A DNA stretch of 64,000 nucleotides, from NCBI GenBank assembly GCA_022771695.1, contig JALEKJ010000028.1, positions 17,898 to 81,897 on the forward strand, in the 5' to 3' direction. The notes under the pieces are model-generated. The model ran no database searches, was not told where the DNA came from, and saw only the letters and a list, made by a program, of their open reading frames with translations. Below are positions 16,610-25,951 of this stretch, one piece after another. Position numbers and translations under genes: made by a program. Position 1 is the first letter of the stretch. Each line of letters begins with the position of its first letter. Origin of the DNA: Roseburia sp. GTDB taxonomy: Bacteria; Bacillota; Clostridia; Lachnospirales; Lachnospiraceae.

Positions 16610-17491
16610 ATGAATTTCTTATCCTATCTGATTAACGGAATCAGTCTGGGAAGTGTGTACGCAATTATTGCACTGGGGTACACCATGGTTTATGGTATTG
16701 CGAAGATGCTGAACTTTGCACATGGAGATGTTATCATGGTCGGATGCTATGTGACATTTCTTTCGATGAGCAGAATGGGATGGCACCCGTTACCGGCAGT
16801 TCTTCTCTCGATGATTGTGTGTACGGTACTTGGTGTGGTGATTGAAAAAATTGCATATAAGCCGCTTCGACGTGCGATTCCGCTGGCGGTACTTATCACA
16901 GCAATCGGTGTCAGCTACTTTTTACAGAATGCCGCGTTGCTGCTGTTCGGTGCGGATACAAAGTCCTTTACTTCTGTTGTGACACTTCCGGCTTTAAAAT
17001 TGGCAGGAGGGGCACTTACTATTTCGGGAACGACGATTGTGACTGTTGTTGTATGTATTGTAATCATGGTAGGATTAAGCTTGTTCATTAAGAAGACAAA
17101 GGCAGGTCAGGCGATGCTTGCGGTGTCCGAGGATAAGGATGCTGCACAGTTGATGGGAGTCAATGTCAATGCAACAATTTCCCTGACTTTTGCAATCGGC
17201 TCCGGTCTTGCGGCAATCGCAGGTGTACTGTTCTGTTCCGCATACCCGACTCTGACTCCGTATACCGGATCCATGCCGGGTATCAAAGCTTTTACAGCGG
17301 CAGTATTCGGCGGTATCGGCTCAATTCCCGGGGCATTGATTGGCGGAATTCTCTTGGGTGTGATAGAGATTCTGGGACGTGCATATATTTCTTCCCAGTT
17401 GTCAGATGCAATCGTATTTGCAGTTTTGATTATCGTGCTTTTGGTAAAGCCGACAGGAATTTTGGGCAAGAAGATGCAAGAGAAAGTCTAA
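16610..17491 (+). CDS. livH: branched-chain amino acid ABC permease LivH
   Basis: This 293-residue membrane protein is the first permease of the branched-chain amino acid importer. The N-terminus MNFLSYLINGISLGSVYAII and the following YTMVYGIAKMLNFAHGDVIM are hallmark LivH sequences. KAFTAAVFGGIGSIPGALIGG marks the second conserved block, and about eight membrane helices are apparent. The ATG at 16610 has AGAGGTG five bases upstream, so the upstream ATG at 16589 is rejected. The gene is followed within two bases by livM. Confidence 0.92.
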   Translation: MNFLSYLINGISLGSVYAIIALGYTMVYGIAKMLNFAHGDVIMVGCYVTFLSMSRMGWHPLPAVLLSMIVCTVLGVVIEKIAYKPLRRAIPLAVLITAIGVSYFLQNAALLLFGADTKSFTSVVTLPALKLAGGALTISGTTIVTVVVCIVIMVGLSLFIKKTKAGQAMLAVSEDKDAAQLMGVNVNATISLTFAIGSGLAAIAGVLFCSAYPTLTPYTGSMPGIKAFTAAVFGGIGSIPGALIGGILLGVIEILGRAYISSQLSDAIVFAVLIIVLLVKPTGILGKKMQEKV

Positions 17492-17492
17492 A

Positions 17493-18593
17493 GTGGAAAG
17501 GCATGGTTATTATTATATGGCAAAGATAAATATAAAATCTATAAAAAAACAGACGCGTGACCATTTACTTACGTTTGCAATGGTTATTGTGGTGTATGTG
17601 GTAGTGCAGTTGCTGATTACAGCAGGTCAGATGTCCTCTCTGATGCAGGGACTCCTTGTGCCGATGTGCACCTATTCGATTGTTGCAATCGGTTTGAACC
17701 TTTGCGTCGGATATCTGGGAGAGCTAAGTATCGGACATGCGGGTTTTATGTGCGTGGGTGCATTTTCCGGTGCGTTCTGCACGAAACTGTTAGAGAGTGT
17801 GATTACCAATAAAATCCTACTTTTTGCAGTTGCATTGCTTGTAGGAACGGCGATGGCTGCATTTTTTGGCTTTCTGATTGGAATTCCGGTTCTTCGCTTG
17901 CGCGGCGACTATCTTGCAATCGTAACACTTGCATTTGGTGAAATTATCAAAAATATTATCAATGTGCTTTACATAGCCAAAGATGTGGATGGCTTTCACT
18001 TTGCAATTTCAAATGGCAATGAAATCAAGCTTTCCGATGAAGGCACATGGCTGATTAACGGCGCAAAGGGAATCACGAAGATTCCACACCTTTCCAGCTT
18101 TACAGCGGGTGTGATTTTGATTCTGATTTCTTTATTTGTGGTATATAATCTGGTAAATTCCAGAAGCGGACGTGCGATTATGGCAATCCGTGATAACCGT
18201 ATTGCGGCAGAGTCAGTCGGCATCAATATCACAAAATTTAAATTGATGGCATTTACGATTTCTGCGGCAATCGCAGGTGCGGGCGGAGTGCTCTATGCGC
18301 ACAACCTTTCAACGGTTACGGCGACACCGGCGAACTTCGGATATAATATGTCCATCATGATTCTGGTATTCGTCGTGCTCGGCGGCATGGGTAATTTCCG
18401 TGGCTCTATCCTTGCGGCAGTACTTTTGACATTATTGCCGGAGGTATTGCGCGGACTTTCCGATTACCGTATGTTAATTTACTCCATTGTGTTGATTGCG
18501 ATGATGTTGTTTAACTGGGCACCAAAGTGTATTGAGTGGAGACAGAAGCTTATGGCTGGTTTCAAGAAGAATACTGAGAAAGGAGCTGCATAG
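17493..18593 (+). CDS. livM: branched-chain amino acid ABC permease LivM
   Basis: This is the second permease, up to 366 residues. Family blocks include YSIVAIGLNLCVGYLGELSIGHAGFMCVGAF, RGDYLAIVTLAFGEIIKNIIN and the coupling loop AIRDNRIAAESVGINITKFKL. The start is uncertain. The GTG at 17493 has no good binding site, and the ATG at 17517 has GGAAAGG sixteen bases away, which is far. The mature membrane domain begins after residue 20 in either case. The C-terminal tail is Lys-rich. livG follows two bases after the stop. Confidence 0.91.
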   Translation: MERHGYYYMAKINIKSIKKQTRDHLLTFAMVIVVYVVVQLLITAGQMSSLMQGLLVPMCTYSIVAIGLNLCVGYLGELSIGHAGFMCVGAFSGAFCTKLLESVITNKILLFAVALLVGTAMAAFFGFLIGIPVLRLRGDYLAIVTLAFGEIIKNIINVLYIAKDVDGFHFAISNGNEIKLSDEGTWLINGAKGITKIPHLSSFTAGVILILISLFVVYNLVNSRSGRAIMAIRDNRIAAESVGINITKFKLMAFTISAAIAGAGGVLYAHNLSTVTATPANFGYNMSIMILVFVVLGGMGNFRGSILAAVLLTLLPEVLRGLSDYRMLIYSIVLIAMMLFNWAPKCIEWRQKLMAGFKKNTEKGAA

Positions 18594-18595
18594 CT

Positions 18596-19354
18596 ATGGC
18601 ATTATTGGAAGTAAAGAATCTTGGAATCTCCTTTGGTGGACTTCGCGCCGTAGATGGATTCCACATTTCGATTGAAAAAGGGCAGCTTTATGGTCTGATT
18701 GGTCCGAACGGAGCTGGTAAAACGACAGTTTTTAATATGCTGACAGGTGTTTATACGCCGGATGATGGTGTGATTACCTTGGATGGTGAAGACATTACCG
18801 GCAGAAAAACCATTGAGATTAATAAGGCCGGAATTGCCCGTACATTTCAGAATATTCGCCTGTTCAAAGAGCAAAGCGTACTTGATAATGTGAAGATTGG
18901 TTTGCATAATCAGATGACATATTCCACATTGACCGGAATCCTGCGTCTCCCGAAGTACCGTAAGATAGAAGCGGAGATGGATGAGAAGGCAATGGAACTT
19001 TTAAGGGTATTCGACCTTGATAAGGAAGCAAATTATCTTTCCTCAAATCTGCCATATGGTAAACAGAGAAAATTGGAGATTGCCCGTGCGCTTGCAACGA
19101 ATCCCAAGCTGTTGTTGCTTGATGAGCCTGCGGCAGGCATGAACCCGAACGAAACCAAGGAATTGATGGACACTATCCACTTCGTAAGAGATGAGTTTGA
19201 CATGACAATTCTTTTGATTGAACATGACATGAAGCTGGTTTCCGGCATCTGTGAGGAGTTGACAGTGCTGAACTTCGGTCAGGTCTTAGCCGAGGGTAAG
19301 ACGAGTGATGTGCTCAATAATCCGGAGGTAATTAAGGCATACCTCGGTGAGTAG
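18596..19354 (+). CDS. livG: branched-chain amino acid ABC ATPase LivG
   Basis: This 252-residue ATPase has Walker A GPNGAGKT at 36-43, the Q-loop region ARTFQNIRLF typical of LivG, signature LPYGKQRKLEIARAL, Walker B LLLLDEPAAGMNP and switch LLIEHDMKLV. It pairs with LivF on the LivHM permeases. The signature LPYGKQR departs from LSGGQ, but this is usual for LivG. It lies between livM and livF on one strand with short gaps, so it belongs to the livHMGF transcript. Confidence 0.93.
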   Translation: MALLEVKNLGISFGGLRAVDGFHISIEKGQLYGLIGPNGAGKTTVFNMLTGVYTPDDGVITLDGEDITGRKTIEINKAGIARTFQNIRLFKEQSVLDNVKIGLHNQMTYSTLTGILRLPKYRKIEAEMDEKAMELLRVFDLDKEANYLSSNLPYGKQRKLEIARALATNPKLLLLDEPAAGMNPNETKELMDTIHFVRDEFDMTILLIEHDMKLVSGICEELTVLNFGQVLAEGKTSDVLNNPEVIKAYLGE

Positions 19355-19389
19355 GTGCTGTGAAGTAAATTTGATGGAGGGCATTTAAT

Positions 19390-20100
19390 ATGGCAATGCT
19401 GGAAGTAAAAAATCTGGAAGTATACTATGGCGTGATTCAGGCCATCAAGGGTATTTCCTTTGAAGTAAACGAGGGGGAAGTCATTGCGTTAATCGGCGCG
19501 AACGGAGCAGGTAAGACAACAACCCTCCAGACCATTACCGGGATGATAAAGCCTGCAGCAGGAGAAATCCTGTTTGAGGGTACGGATATTGCGAAAGTTC
19601 CGGGACATAAAATCGTATCTATGGGAATGGCGCATGTGCCGGAAGGAAGACGTGTGTTTGCGGAGTTATCGGTATATGAGAACTTAAAGCTTGGCGCCTA
19701 CACGAGGAAAGATAAAACGGAGATTGCAGAGTCCTTGCAGCGTGTGTATAAGAGCTTCCCGAGACTGGAAGAGCGAAAAAACCAGCTTGCAGGCACTTTA
19801 AGCGGTGGTGAACAGCAGATGCTTGCAATGGGCAGGGCATTGATGTCAAAGCCGAAGATTATTCTGATGGATGAGCCGTCTATGGGGCTTTCACCGATTT
19901 TTGTTGAGGAGATTTTTAATATCGTACGAGAGATTTCCGCGAGCGGCACGACGGTGCTTCTTGTTGAGCAGAATGCGAAAAAAGCGCTGTCAATTGCAGA
20001 CCGTGCATATGTGCTTGAGACAGGAAATATTGTTCTTTCCGGTGATGCGAAAGAAATGATGAACAATGATTCCATTAAGAAGGCATATTTGGGCGAGTAA
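19390..20100 (+). CDS. livF: branched-chain amino acid ABC ATPase LivF
   Basis: This 236-residue ATPase has Walker A GANGAGKT at 36-43, the LivF-type GMAHVPEGRRVFAELSVYENL segment, signature LSGGEQQMLAMGRAL, and Walker B IILMDEPSMGLSP followed by LLVEQNAKKAL. It is the last gene of the liv operon. GATGGAGGG precedes its ATG. No ordinary terminator follows; instead a large structured repeat begins one base after the stop codon. Confidence 0.93.
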   Translation: MAMLEVKNLEVYYGVIQAIKGISFEVNEGEVIALIGANGAGKTTTLQTITGMIKPAAGEILFEGTDIAKVPGHKIVSMGMAHVPEGRRVFAELSVYENLKLGAYTRKDKTEIAESLQRVYKSFPRLEERKNQLAGTLSGGEQQMLAMGRALMSKPKIILMDEPSMGLSPIFVEEIFNIVREISASGTTVLLVEQNAKKALSIADRAYVLETGNIVLSGDAKEMMNNDSIKKAYLGE

Positions 20101-20101
20101 T

Positions 20102-20288
20102 GAGCAGTGCCAGATTGCAAGAAGAAGGAACTGCCTGCTTGCAGGCAAGGACGTTCTTCTGCAAGCTGATTCGGCGAATGCCGGAAAGCGAGATGGAACA
20201 AAATCAAGCGCAGCTTGATTCGTGGAATCGAGCGGGGCACTGCGGAGTAAATGTGCCGCAATGAAATTGCGGGGCACCGCGGGAGAAA
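20102..20288 (+). repeat. structured intergenic repeat, copy A
   Basis: This GC-richer stretch folds into a closed multi-arm structure. The outer stem is GCAGTGCC (20104-20111) with GGCACTGC (20236-20243). Inside are a long arm (20115-20126 with 20154-20164, capped by GCCTGC-TT-GCAGGC), a CGGC-GAAT-GCCG hairpin (about 20172-20183), and an AATCAAGC/GCTTGATT hairpin (about 20201-20220). A fourth hairpin, GTGCC to GGCAC with a GCAAT/ATTGC top, follows at about 20252-20276. The same architecture recurs at 47823-48025 with different but still paired bases. I do not recognise it as a named RNA family. Confidence 0.7.
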
Positions 20289-20307
20289 TAGATGGGAGGC
20301 AATAACT

Positions 20308-20934
20308 ATGAAAAAAACCGTTATTACAATCGCAAGAAGCTACGGAAGCGGCGGACGAACATTGGGAAAGCTTCTGGCAGAAAGGTTGGGGATGAACTGC
20401 TATGACAGAGAGATTCTAAGGATGGCATCTGACGAGAGCGGCATCAATGAGGCGCTGTTCGGACAGGCGGATGAGAAACTGAAGAAATCTCCGCTCATGG
20501 GAATTTTAAGAAAAAATCCTTACAAGGGCGGTGTGATTCCGCCGGAGAGTTCAGATTTTGTATCAGATGACAATCTGTTTAACTATCAGGCAAAAGTAAT
20601 CCGCGAATTGGCAGAGCAGGAGTCCTGCATTATCATTGGGCGATGCGCAGACTATGTGTTAAAAGACAACCCGGATGTATTGCGTTTATATTTCTATGCG
20701 CCTCTTGAGGATTGCGTGGCACGTGTTATGAACCAGAATGGATTGACGGAGAAGGAAGCGGTCAAGAAGATTGAGAAGATTGATAAGTATCGTGCAGATT
20801 ACTACCATTATTACACGGGAAGAGACTGGAACGATGCGAGAAATTATGACTTCTGTCTGGATACGACATCCATGAGTTATGAGAAGCTGACGGAAGTGGT
20901 GGAAAACTTTATAAAAATTTATCAGAAACCGTAA
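20308..20934 (+). CDS. cytidylate kinase-like protein
   Basis: This 208-residue P-loop protein starts MKKTVITIARSYGSGGRTLG, with a Walker-A-like SYGSGGRTLG instead of GxxGxGKS, then LAERLGMNCYDREILRMAS. This matches the cytidylate-kinase-like family (Cytidylate_kin2), which resembles CMP kinase but whose substrate is generally not established. IIIGRCADYVL and the later Arg-rich lid around DKYRADYYHYYTGRDWND fit nucleotide-kinase folds. The ATG at 20308 has GGGAGG in front; the longer frame from 20251 would read through the repeat. It is monocistronic, with a terminator at 20986. Confidence 0.8.
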   Translation: MKKTVITIARSYGSGGRTLGKLLAERLGMNCYDREILRMASDESGINEALFGQADEKLKKSPLMGILRKNPYKGGVIPPESSDFVSDDNLFNYQAKVIRELAEQESCIIIGRCADYVLKDNPDVLRLYFYAPLEDCVARVMNQNGLTEKEAVKKIEKIDKYRADYYHYYTGRDWNDARNYDFCLDTTSMSYEKLTEVVENFIKIYQKP

Positions 20935-20985
20935 CGGATAAATCTTTGAAAAGAAGGATGCAAAGAAAGAAGCGGCATGATATAA

Positions 20986-21022
20986 TAAAAAGTGCTTTGG
21001 TAGGATACCGGAGCACTTTTTA
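20986..21022 (+). terminator. terminator after the kinase-like gene
   Basis: AAAAGTGCT-ttGGTA pairs with TACCgg-AGCACTTTT, an interrupted stem with a T-run, between 20986 and 21022. The A-rich left side would let it act in either direction. Confidence 0.75.
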
Positions 21023-21049
21023 TTACAATAGGAATAGAGGAGATAATCT

Positions 21050-22798
21050 ATGAATACGGAATGGTCTTTAAAAGAGATATATACGGGAATAGACGACCCG
21101 GCATATGAGGAAGATATCAGGAAAACAGAGCAGAAACTCATGGAACTTTCTGACTTCATAAAGAATGCAGAGGGGAGGAGCTGGCTAGAGAAGGCAGAAG
21201 GATTGCTTGGACTGTTGGAGGAAACGCTTGATACACTGTTTAAGGTGATGATATATGTGGAACTGCGTCAGTCTGTCGATACAGAGGACGGCGACATGAT
21301 GGCACAGCAGAACCGTCTGATGCGTATCTATGCGAAAATGTCTCCGCTTGAGGCAGCCACGCAGAAGATTTTAGCAGAGATCCCGGATGTGGATGCACTG
21401 GCAGCAGAGAGCGAGATTGTGCGTGAAAACGCATTTTATTTGAAACAGGTAAAAATGGATGCAAAGCATCTTTTGTCAGATGATGTGGAAGAGATGATAT
21501 CTTCCATGAATGTCAGCGGAGGCGCTGCATGGAGCCAGCTTCAGGCGTATCTGACCTCCACGGTAAAGGTGGATTACGACGGCGGACAGATGACATTGTC
21601 CGAAATCCGGAATCTGGCATACAGCCCGGATGCAGCAGTGCGTAAAGCAGCGTACGAGGCAGAACTTGCAGCGTATGAGAAGATTCAGGACTCGGTGGCA
21701 TTTTCTTTGAACCATATCAAAAATCAGGTGACGATGCTGTGCGGCAAGCGTGGATACGAGTCGCCGCTTTCTATGACGTTAGAAGAATCCCGCATGAAGC
21801 GTGAAACCCTGGATGCGATGATGGAAGCGATTGAAGAGTATTTGCCGGTGTTCCGCAAATATCTGCGCAAGAAAGGCGAAATGTTGGGGCATGCGAATGG
21901 TCTGCCATGGTATGATTTGTTCGCACCATTGGGAAAGGCGGATAAGACCTACACGATTGAGGAGGCGAAGGATTATCTGATTGACACCTTCCGAAAATTC
22001 ACGCCGGATATGGCAGAAATGATGCAGGAGGCGTTTGAGCAGGAGTGGATTGACTTCTATCCGAGAAAGGGAAAACAGGGCGGTGCATTCTGTGCCGGCG
22101 TGCCATGCTTAAAGCAGAGCCGTATTTTGACGAACTATGATGGTTATTTCGGCTCAATCGGGACATTGGCGCATGAGCTTGGTCACGCGTTCCACAACAG
22201 ACAGATTGAGAATAACCGTCCGTTAAACCAAGATTATCCGATGCCGGTTGCAGAGACAGCATCTACCTTTAACGAGGTGCATTTGGGACAGGCGGCACTG
22301 AAGGATGCGACAGGTGAAGAGCGCTTGAATTTATTGGAAAATGATTTGAGAGAGCAGACACAGTGCATCGTGGATATCTATTCCAGATACCTTTTTGAGA
22401 CAGCAGTGTTTGAGCAAAGTCAGCAGAAGTTCTTGATGGCGGACGACTTAAAGGCGCTTATGTTGGATGCACAGAAGAAGGCTTACGGGGATGGCTTGGA
22501 CGAAACATGTATGCATCCGTATATGTGGGCTTGTAAGAGCCATTACTACAGTGAGGGCTTGAGTTTCTACAACTTCCCATATGCATTTGGAAACCTGTTT
22601 GCAATGGGATTATACAGCTTGTTCTTAAAAGAGGGCGATGCCTTTGTAGAGAAGTATAAGGCGATGCTTGCGGCTACACCTTGTTGTACGATTGAGGAAG
22701 CAGGCGCAATGATGGGAATTGATTTGACCAAGAAGGCGTTCTGGGAGGAGAGTCTGTCTCAGATAGCGAAGACGGTAGAAGCTTTTTGTGAGATGTAA
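21050..22798 (+). CDS. pepF: oligoendopeptidase F-type M3 metallopeptidase
   Basis: This 582-residue cytosolic zinc peptidase has the HELGH motif at residues 375-379 (LAHELGHAFHNRQ) and the third ligand region VAETASTFNEVHLG. KGKQGGAFCAGVPCLKQSRI is the substrate-binding loop of PepF-like enzymes. The N-terminal helical domain (EWSLKEIYTGIDDPAYEED) is typical and the length is near the usual 600. It degrades oligopeptides of roughly 6-20 residues, a natural partner to the two Opp importers upstream. GAGGAG precedes the ATG. Confidence 0.92.
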   Translation: MNTEWSLKEIYTGIDDPAYEEDIRKTEQKLMELSDFIKNAEGRSWLEKAEGLLGLLEETLDTLFKVMIYVELRQSVDTEDGDMMAQQNRLMRIYAKMSPLEAATQKILAEIPDVDALAAESEIVRENAFYLKQVKMDAKHLLSDDVEEMISSMNVSGGAAWSQLQAYLTSTVKVDYDGGQMTLSEIRNLAYSPDAAVRKAAYEAELAAYEKIQDSVAFSLNHIKNQVTMLCGKRGYESPLSMTLEESRMKRETLDAMMEAIEEYLPVFRKYLRKKGEMLGHANGLPWYDLFAPLGKADKTYTIEEAKDYLIDTFRKFTPDMAEMMQEAFEQEWIDFYPRKGKQGGAFCAGVPCLKQSRILTNYDGYFGSIGTLAHELGHAFHNRQIENNRPLNQDYPMPVAETASTFNEVHLGQAALKDATGEERLNLLENDLREQTQCIVDIYSRYLFETAVFEQSQQKFLMADDLKALMLDAQKKAYGDGLDETCMHPYMWACKSHYYSEGLSFYNFPYAFGNLFAMGLYSLFLKEGDAFVEKYKAMLAATPCCTIEEAGAMMGIDLTKKAFWEESLSQIAKTVEAFCEM

Positions 22799-22853
22799 TG
22801 TACGCTTGTGTGGATTTACAAAAGATAAAAAGAGATAAAACGGGGGTTTTGAA

Positions 22854-23981
22854 ATGGAAGATTTAAGAGAGATGATGCCGAAAAAGCTTGGCTTTGGATG
22901 TATGCGCCTGCCGATCTTAAACGGTAAGACGGAGCAGATTGATGACGCAGCATTTTGCAGGATGATTGATTCATATATGGAGCAGGGATTTGTGTATTTT
23001 GATACGGCGTATCCCTATCACAATCAAAAGTCGGAAGAAGCGGTAAAACGATGTCTGGTACAGCGCTATGACAGGGAAAAGTTTTATCTGGCAGATAAGA
23101 TGCCGCTTTGGCTTGCAAAGGAAAATGCGGATTATCAGAAGATTTTTGACACGCAACTGGAGCGTTGCGGAGTGGAGTACTTTGACTTTTACTTGCTTCA
23201 CGCAATGGATGCCGAGCGTTTTGCGGAGACCGAAGGAAAGGGCGGCTTTGCATTTGTACAGAAGATGAAGTCAGAGGGAAAAGCTCGTCATATCGGATTT
23301 TCGTTTCACGATAGCGCCGAGGTGTTGGATGAGATTCTGTCAAAGCACCCGGAGATGGAGTTTGTGCAGTTGCAGATTAACTATTATGATTGGGAATCCG
23401 AGAATGTACAGTCGCGAAAATGCTATGAGACCGCAGTAAAGCATGGGGTGCCGGTCATCGTGATGGAGCCGGTAAAAGGTGGAACCTTGGCAACCATGGT
23501 GGGTGAGCCTGCGCGTCTGCTAAAGGACTTGAATGCGGATGCGTCGTTTGCATCGTTTGCTATCCGCTATGCGGCATCTTTAGAAAATGTCATGCTTGTA
23601 TTGAGCGGTATGTCAAATGAGGAACAGCTTGCCGATAACACTTCCTATATGCGGGAATTTCATCCACTTTCCGACAGGGAACAGGAAGCAATCGGAAAGG
23701 TTGTGGAAGAACTTGCAAAGATGCCTACAATCGCCTGTACGAAATGCCGGTATTGTGTGGAGGGCTGTCCGAAGAAAATCTCAATACCGGATGTGTTTGC
23801 GGATTATAACATGTCCGTGCAGTTTGGTGTAAATGACCAAAACATAGGAAGTTATGCGCGGCATACCGCGGAAAACGGCAAAGCAGAGGATTGCATTCGT
23901 TGCGGAAAATGCGAGGAACAATGTCCACAGCATCTTCCGATACGAGAACTGTTGGAGAAAGTTGCAGAGACATTTGCATAA
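22854..23981 (+). CDS. aldo/keto reductase with C-terminal ferredoxin domain
   Basis: This 375-residue protein has an aldo/keto reductase barrel (residues about 10-280) with the tetrad visible as Asp and Tyr in FDTAYPY, Lys in LADKMPLW and His in YLLHAMD. The C-terminus adds two ferredoxin-type clusters, CTKCRYCVEGCP and CIRCGKCEEQCP, giving the COG1453-type oxidoreductase of anaerobes. It probably passes electrons between iron-sulfur carriers and a carbonyl substrate in the cytosol; substrate unknown. A terminator follows at 24001. Confidence 0.88.
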   Translation: MEDLREMMPKKLGFGCMRLPILNGKTEQIDDAAFCRMIDSYMEQGFVYFDTAYPYHNQKSEEAVKRCLVQRYDREKFYLADKMPLWLAKENADYQKIFDTQLERCGVEYFDFYLLHAMDAERFAETEGKGGFAFVQKMKSEGKARHIGFSFHDSAEVLDEILSKHPEMEFVQLQINYYDWESENVQSRKCYETAVKHGVPVIVMEPVKGGTLATMVGEPARLLKDLNADASFASFAIRYAASLENVMLVLSGMSNEEQLADNTSYMREFHPLSDREQEAIGKVVEELAKMPTIACTKCRYCVEGCPKKISIPDVFADYNMSVQFGVNDQNIGSYARHTAENGKAEDCIRCGKCEEQCPQHLPIRELLEKVAETFA

Positions 23982-24000
23982 GAAATATGTGAGATGATGA

Positions 24001-24046
24001 TAAAAAGCGGCATGACTGTGCTAGGATGCAGTTCTGCTGCTTTTTG
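24001..24046 (+). terminator. terminator after the aldo/keto reductase
   Basis: AAAAAGC-GGCATGACTG pairs with CAGTTCTGCT-GCTTTTT with small internal mismatches and ends in five T. The rest of the gap to 24250 is very AT-rich. A TATAAT at 24187-24192 may be the -10 box for the TRAP genes, but no convincing -35 is visible. Confidence 0.65.
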
Positions 24047-24250
24047 TGCATTTTGGATAAGAGAACAAAGAAAATGCATAAAAAGCAGACAAAAGCATCA
24101 ATAAAAATATTAAGAAAATATAAAATATGTTAAAATTGTGCTAAGAATCTCAAAATAATACGGTTTTCTTTGGATATAAATATCATTATAATTTAATCAT
24201 GAAGTCGTGATAAGCGATGGGTAGTTACAAATTATAAGGAGGGTTTTGTA

Positions 24251-25344
24251 ATGAAGAAAAAAGTTTTATCTGCACTTTTATGTGCAGCAATGGTACTGTC
24301 CATGACAGCCTGCGGTCTCAAAGAGCCGGAGACAACAGATGCCGGAAATGATGCCGCGACAACCGATGAGGCACCTGCAACCGAAGCAGCAGAGGGGGAT
24401 GACGCTTCCGGAACAGAGCCGGTTGGTCCGGCGGTTACCCTGGTTTTTGCAGAGGTAAATCCACTTGATACGATTGTAGGAAAGACGGATGTTGCATTCA
24501 AGGAGAAGTAGAAGAGCTTTCCGGTGGAAGCATTACCGTTGATATTCAGGCAAGCGGTGTGCTTGGCTCTGAGAATGATGTGTTAGATACCATGCTTGGT
24601 GGTGGCGGTACGATTGATATGTCTCGTATCTCGGCATTCGCATTGACAAGCTACGGCGGAGAGAAATCTAAGCTGTTATCTCTTCCATATACGTTTGTGA
24701 GCAGAGAGCATTTCTGGAACTTTGCTACTTCTGATTTGGCAGAGGAGTTCTTACTTGAGCCGCATGAGAATGGCACCGGCGTAAGAGGTCTGTTCTACGG
24801 AGAGGAGGGATTCCGTCATTTCTTTACCGTTAAGGAGATTTCCGGTATCGAAGACCTTGCAGGTATGAAGCTTCGTGTTTCTAATGACCCTGTTATGAAC
24901 GGTCTGGTTGAGTCTCTTGGAGCATCTCCGACCGTTGTATCTTTTGGTGAGTTGTACTCTGCATTGCAGACCGGTGTTGTAGATGGTGCTGAGCAGCCTA
25001 TCGCAAACTACAAGTCCAATGCATTCCCTGAAGTTGCGCCGAATCTTATCCTGGATGGACATACACTTGGAGCAATTCAGGTTATCATTACAGATGAAGC
25101 ATGGGATTCTCTGACAGAAGAGCAACAGAACATCTTAATCGAGGCTGGTGAGTATGCATCCCAGTACAACAGAGAGATTTCTGAAAGCGCAGAGCAGGAA
25201 GTATTAGAGCAGTTAAAAGCAGATGGCGTAAACGTAATCGAGGTTGATGATGTTGCACCATGGCAGGATGCTTGCAAGAGTGTTATTGAAGAGAATACTG
25301 TTGGCTTAGAGGATTTGTATCAGCAGATTGTAGATATGCAGTAA
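24251..25344 (+). pseudogene. dctP: TRAP transporter solute-binding lipoprotein DctP, frameshifted
   Basis: The first frame (24251-24511) gives a lipoprotein signal ending MTACG, an acidic linker, then VTLVFAEVNPLDTIVGKTDVAFKEK and a stop. The fold continues in another frame from 24508: VEELSGGSITVDIQASGVLGSEN and on through LRVSNDPVMNGLVESLGASP and VDGAEQPIANY to 25344. One missing base in AAGGAGAA(G)GTAGAAG would restore a normal protein of about 364 residues. The second half is fully conserved in appearance, so a recent mutation or a sequence error is likely. Without this protein the DctQM below would have only the DctP at 30187. AAGGAGGG precedes the ATG. Confidence 0.8.
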
Positions 25345-25373
25345 GAGCCAAGGCGATGTAAGTGCGTTTGAAA

Positions 25374-25415
25374 GGGCACAGAGAGAAGCGTTGCTCTCTG
25401 TGTCCTTGATTTTTA
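25374..25415 (+). terminator. partial terminator between dctP and dctQ
   Basis: GGGCACAGAGAG (25374-25385) pairs with CTCTCTGTGTCC (about 25394-25405), followed by TTGATTTTT. The T-run is broken, so it probably attenuates rather than stops transcription, giving more binding protein than membrane subunits. Confidence 0.5.
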
Positions 25416-25426
25416 AGGAGGAGAAT

Positions 25427-25951
25427 ATGCCAAAATTTTTTGAGACAGTTGATAAATTGAAGCCGGCATATGATGTTGCATACAAAGTAGTGCTTTTTAT
25501 ATGTAAATTGCTGCTGATTGCTGATATTCTTATTACCAGTGTCTGCGTTGTCGGAAGATATGTTCCGTTTGTTCCCGATCCGGCATGGAGCGAGGAAGTA
25601 GTGCTGACTTTGATGTCCTATATGGCGGTGCTTTCAGCGGCACTTGCAATCCGTAGAAATGCACATATTCGTATGACTGCATTTGACGGCTATCTGCCGA
25701 AGGGGGTTATAAAATTCTTAGATATATTGGCAGATGTGGCAGTGTTTGCACTGGCAGTTGTCATGATTGTGGTAGGCTGGCAGTATGCAACAGGCATCGG
25801 TGCGAAAGCAACTTATGTAAGTATGCCGTTTTTATCCAAGTTCTGGATGTATTTTCCAATCCCATTGGCGGGCGTTGCAATGGTGATTTTTGAATTGGAG
25901 ACAATTTATAATCATGTAAAAGGAATATTTGTGAAGGAGGGAGAAGCATAA
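25427..25951 (+). CDS. dctQ: TRAP transporter small permease DctQ
   Basis: This 174-residue membrane protein has four helices. The first ends ICKLLLIADILITSVCVVGRY and is followed by PAWSEEVVLTLMSYMAVLSAALAIRRNAHI, the signature region of DctQ small subunits. The ATG at 25427 has AAGGAGGAG in front; the longer frame from 25391 is unsupported. Its stop overlaps the dctM start by one base. It joins DctM to form the sodium-coupled uptake unit. Confidence 0.9.
   Translation: MPKFFETVDKLKPAYDVAYKVVLFICKLLLIADILITSVCVVGRYVPFVPDPAWSEEVVLTLMSYMAVLSAALAIRRNAHIRMTAFDGYLPKGVIKFLDILADVAVFALAVVMIVVGWQYATGIGAKATYVSMPFLSKFWMYFPIPLAGVAMVIFELETIYNHVKGIFVKEGEA

Noticed and set aside
19698..20261. Minus-strand ORF opposite livF and the repeat
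   Set aside because: Low-complexity antisense translation of livF; no start signal.
20251..20307. Longer kinase-like protein starting at 20251
   Set aside because: The extra residues come from the end of the structured repeat; ATG 20308 has GGGAGG and begins right at the conserved domain.
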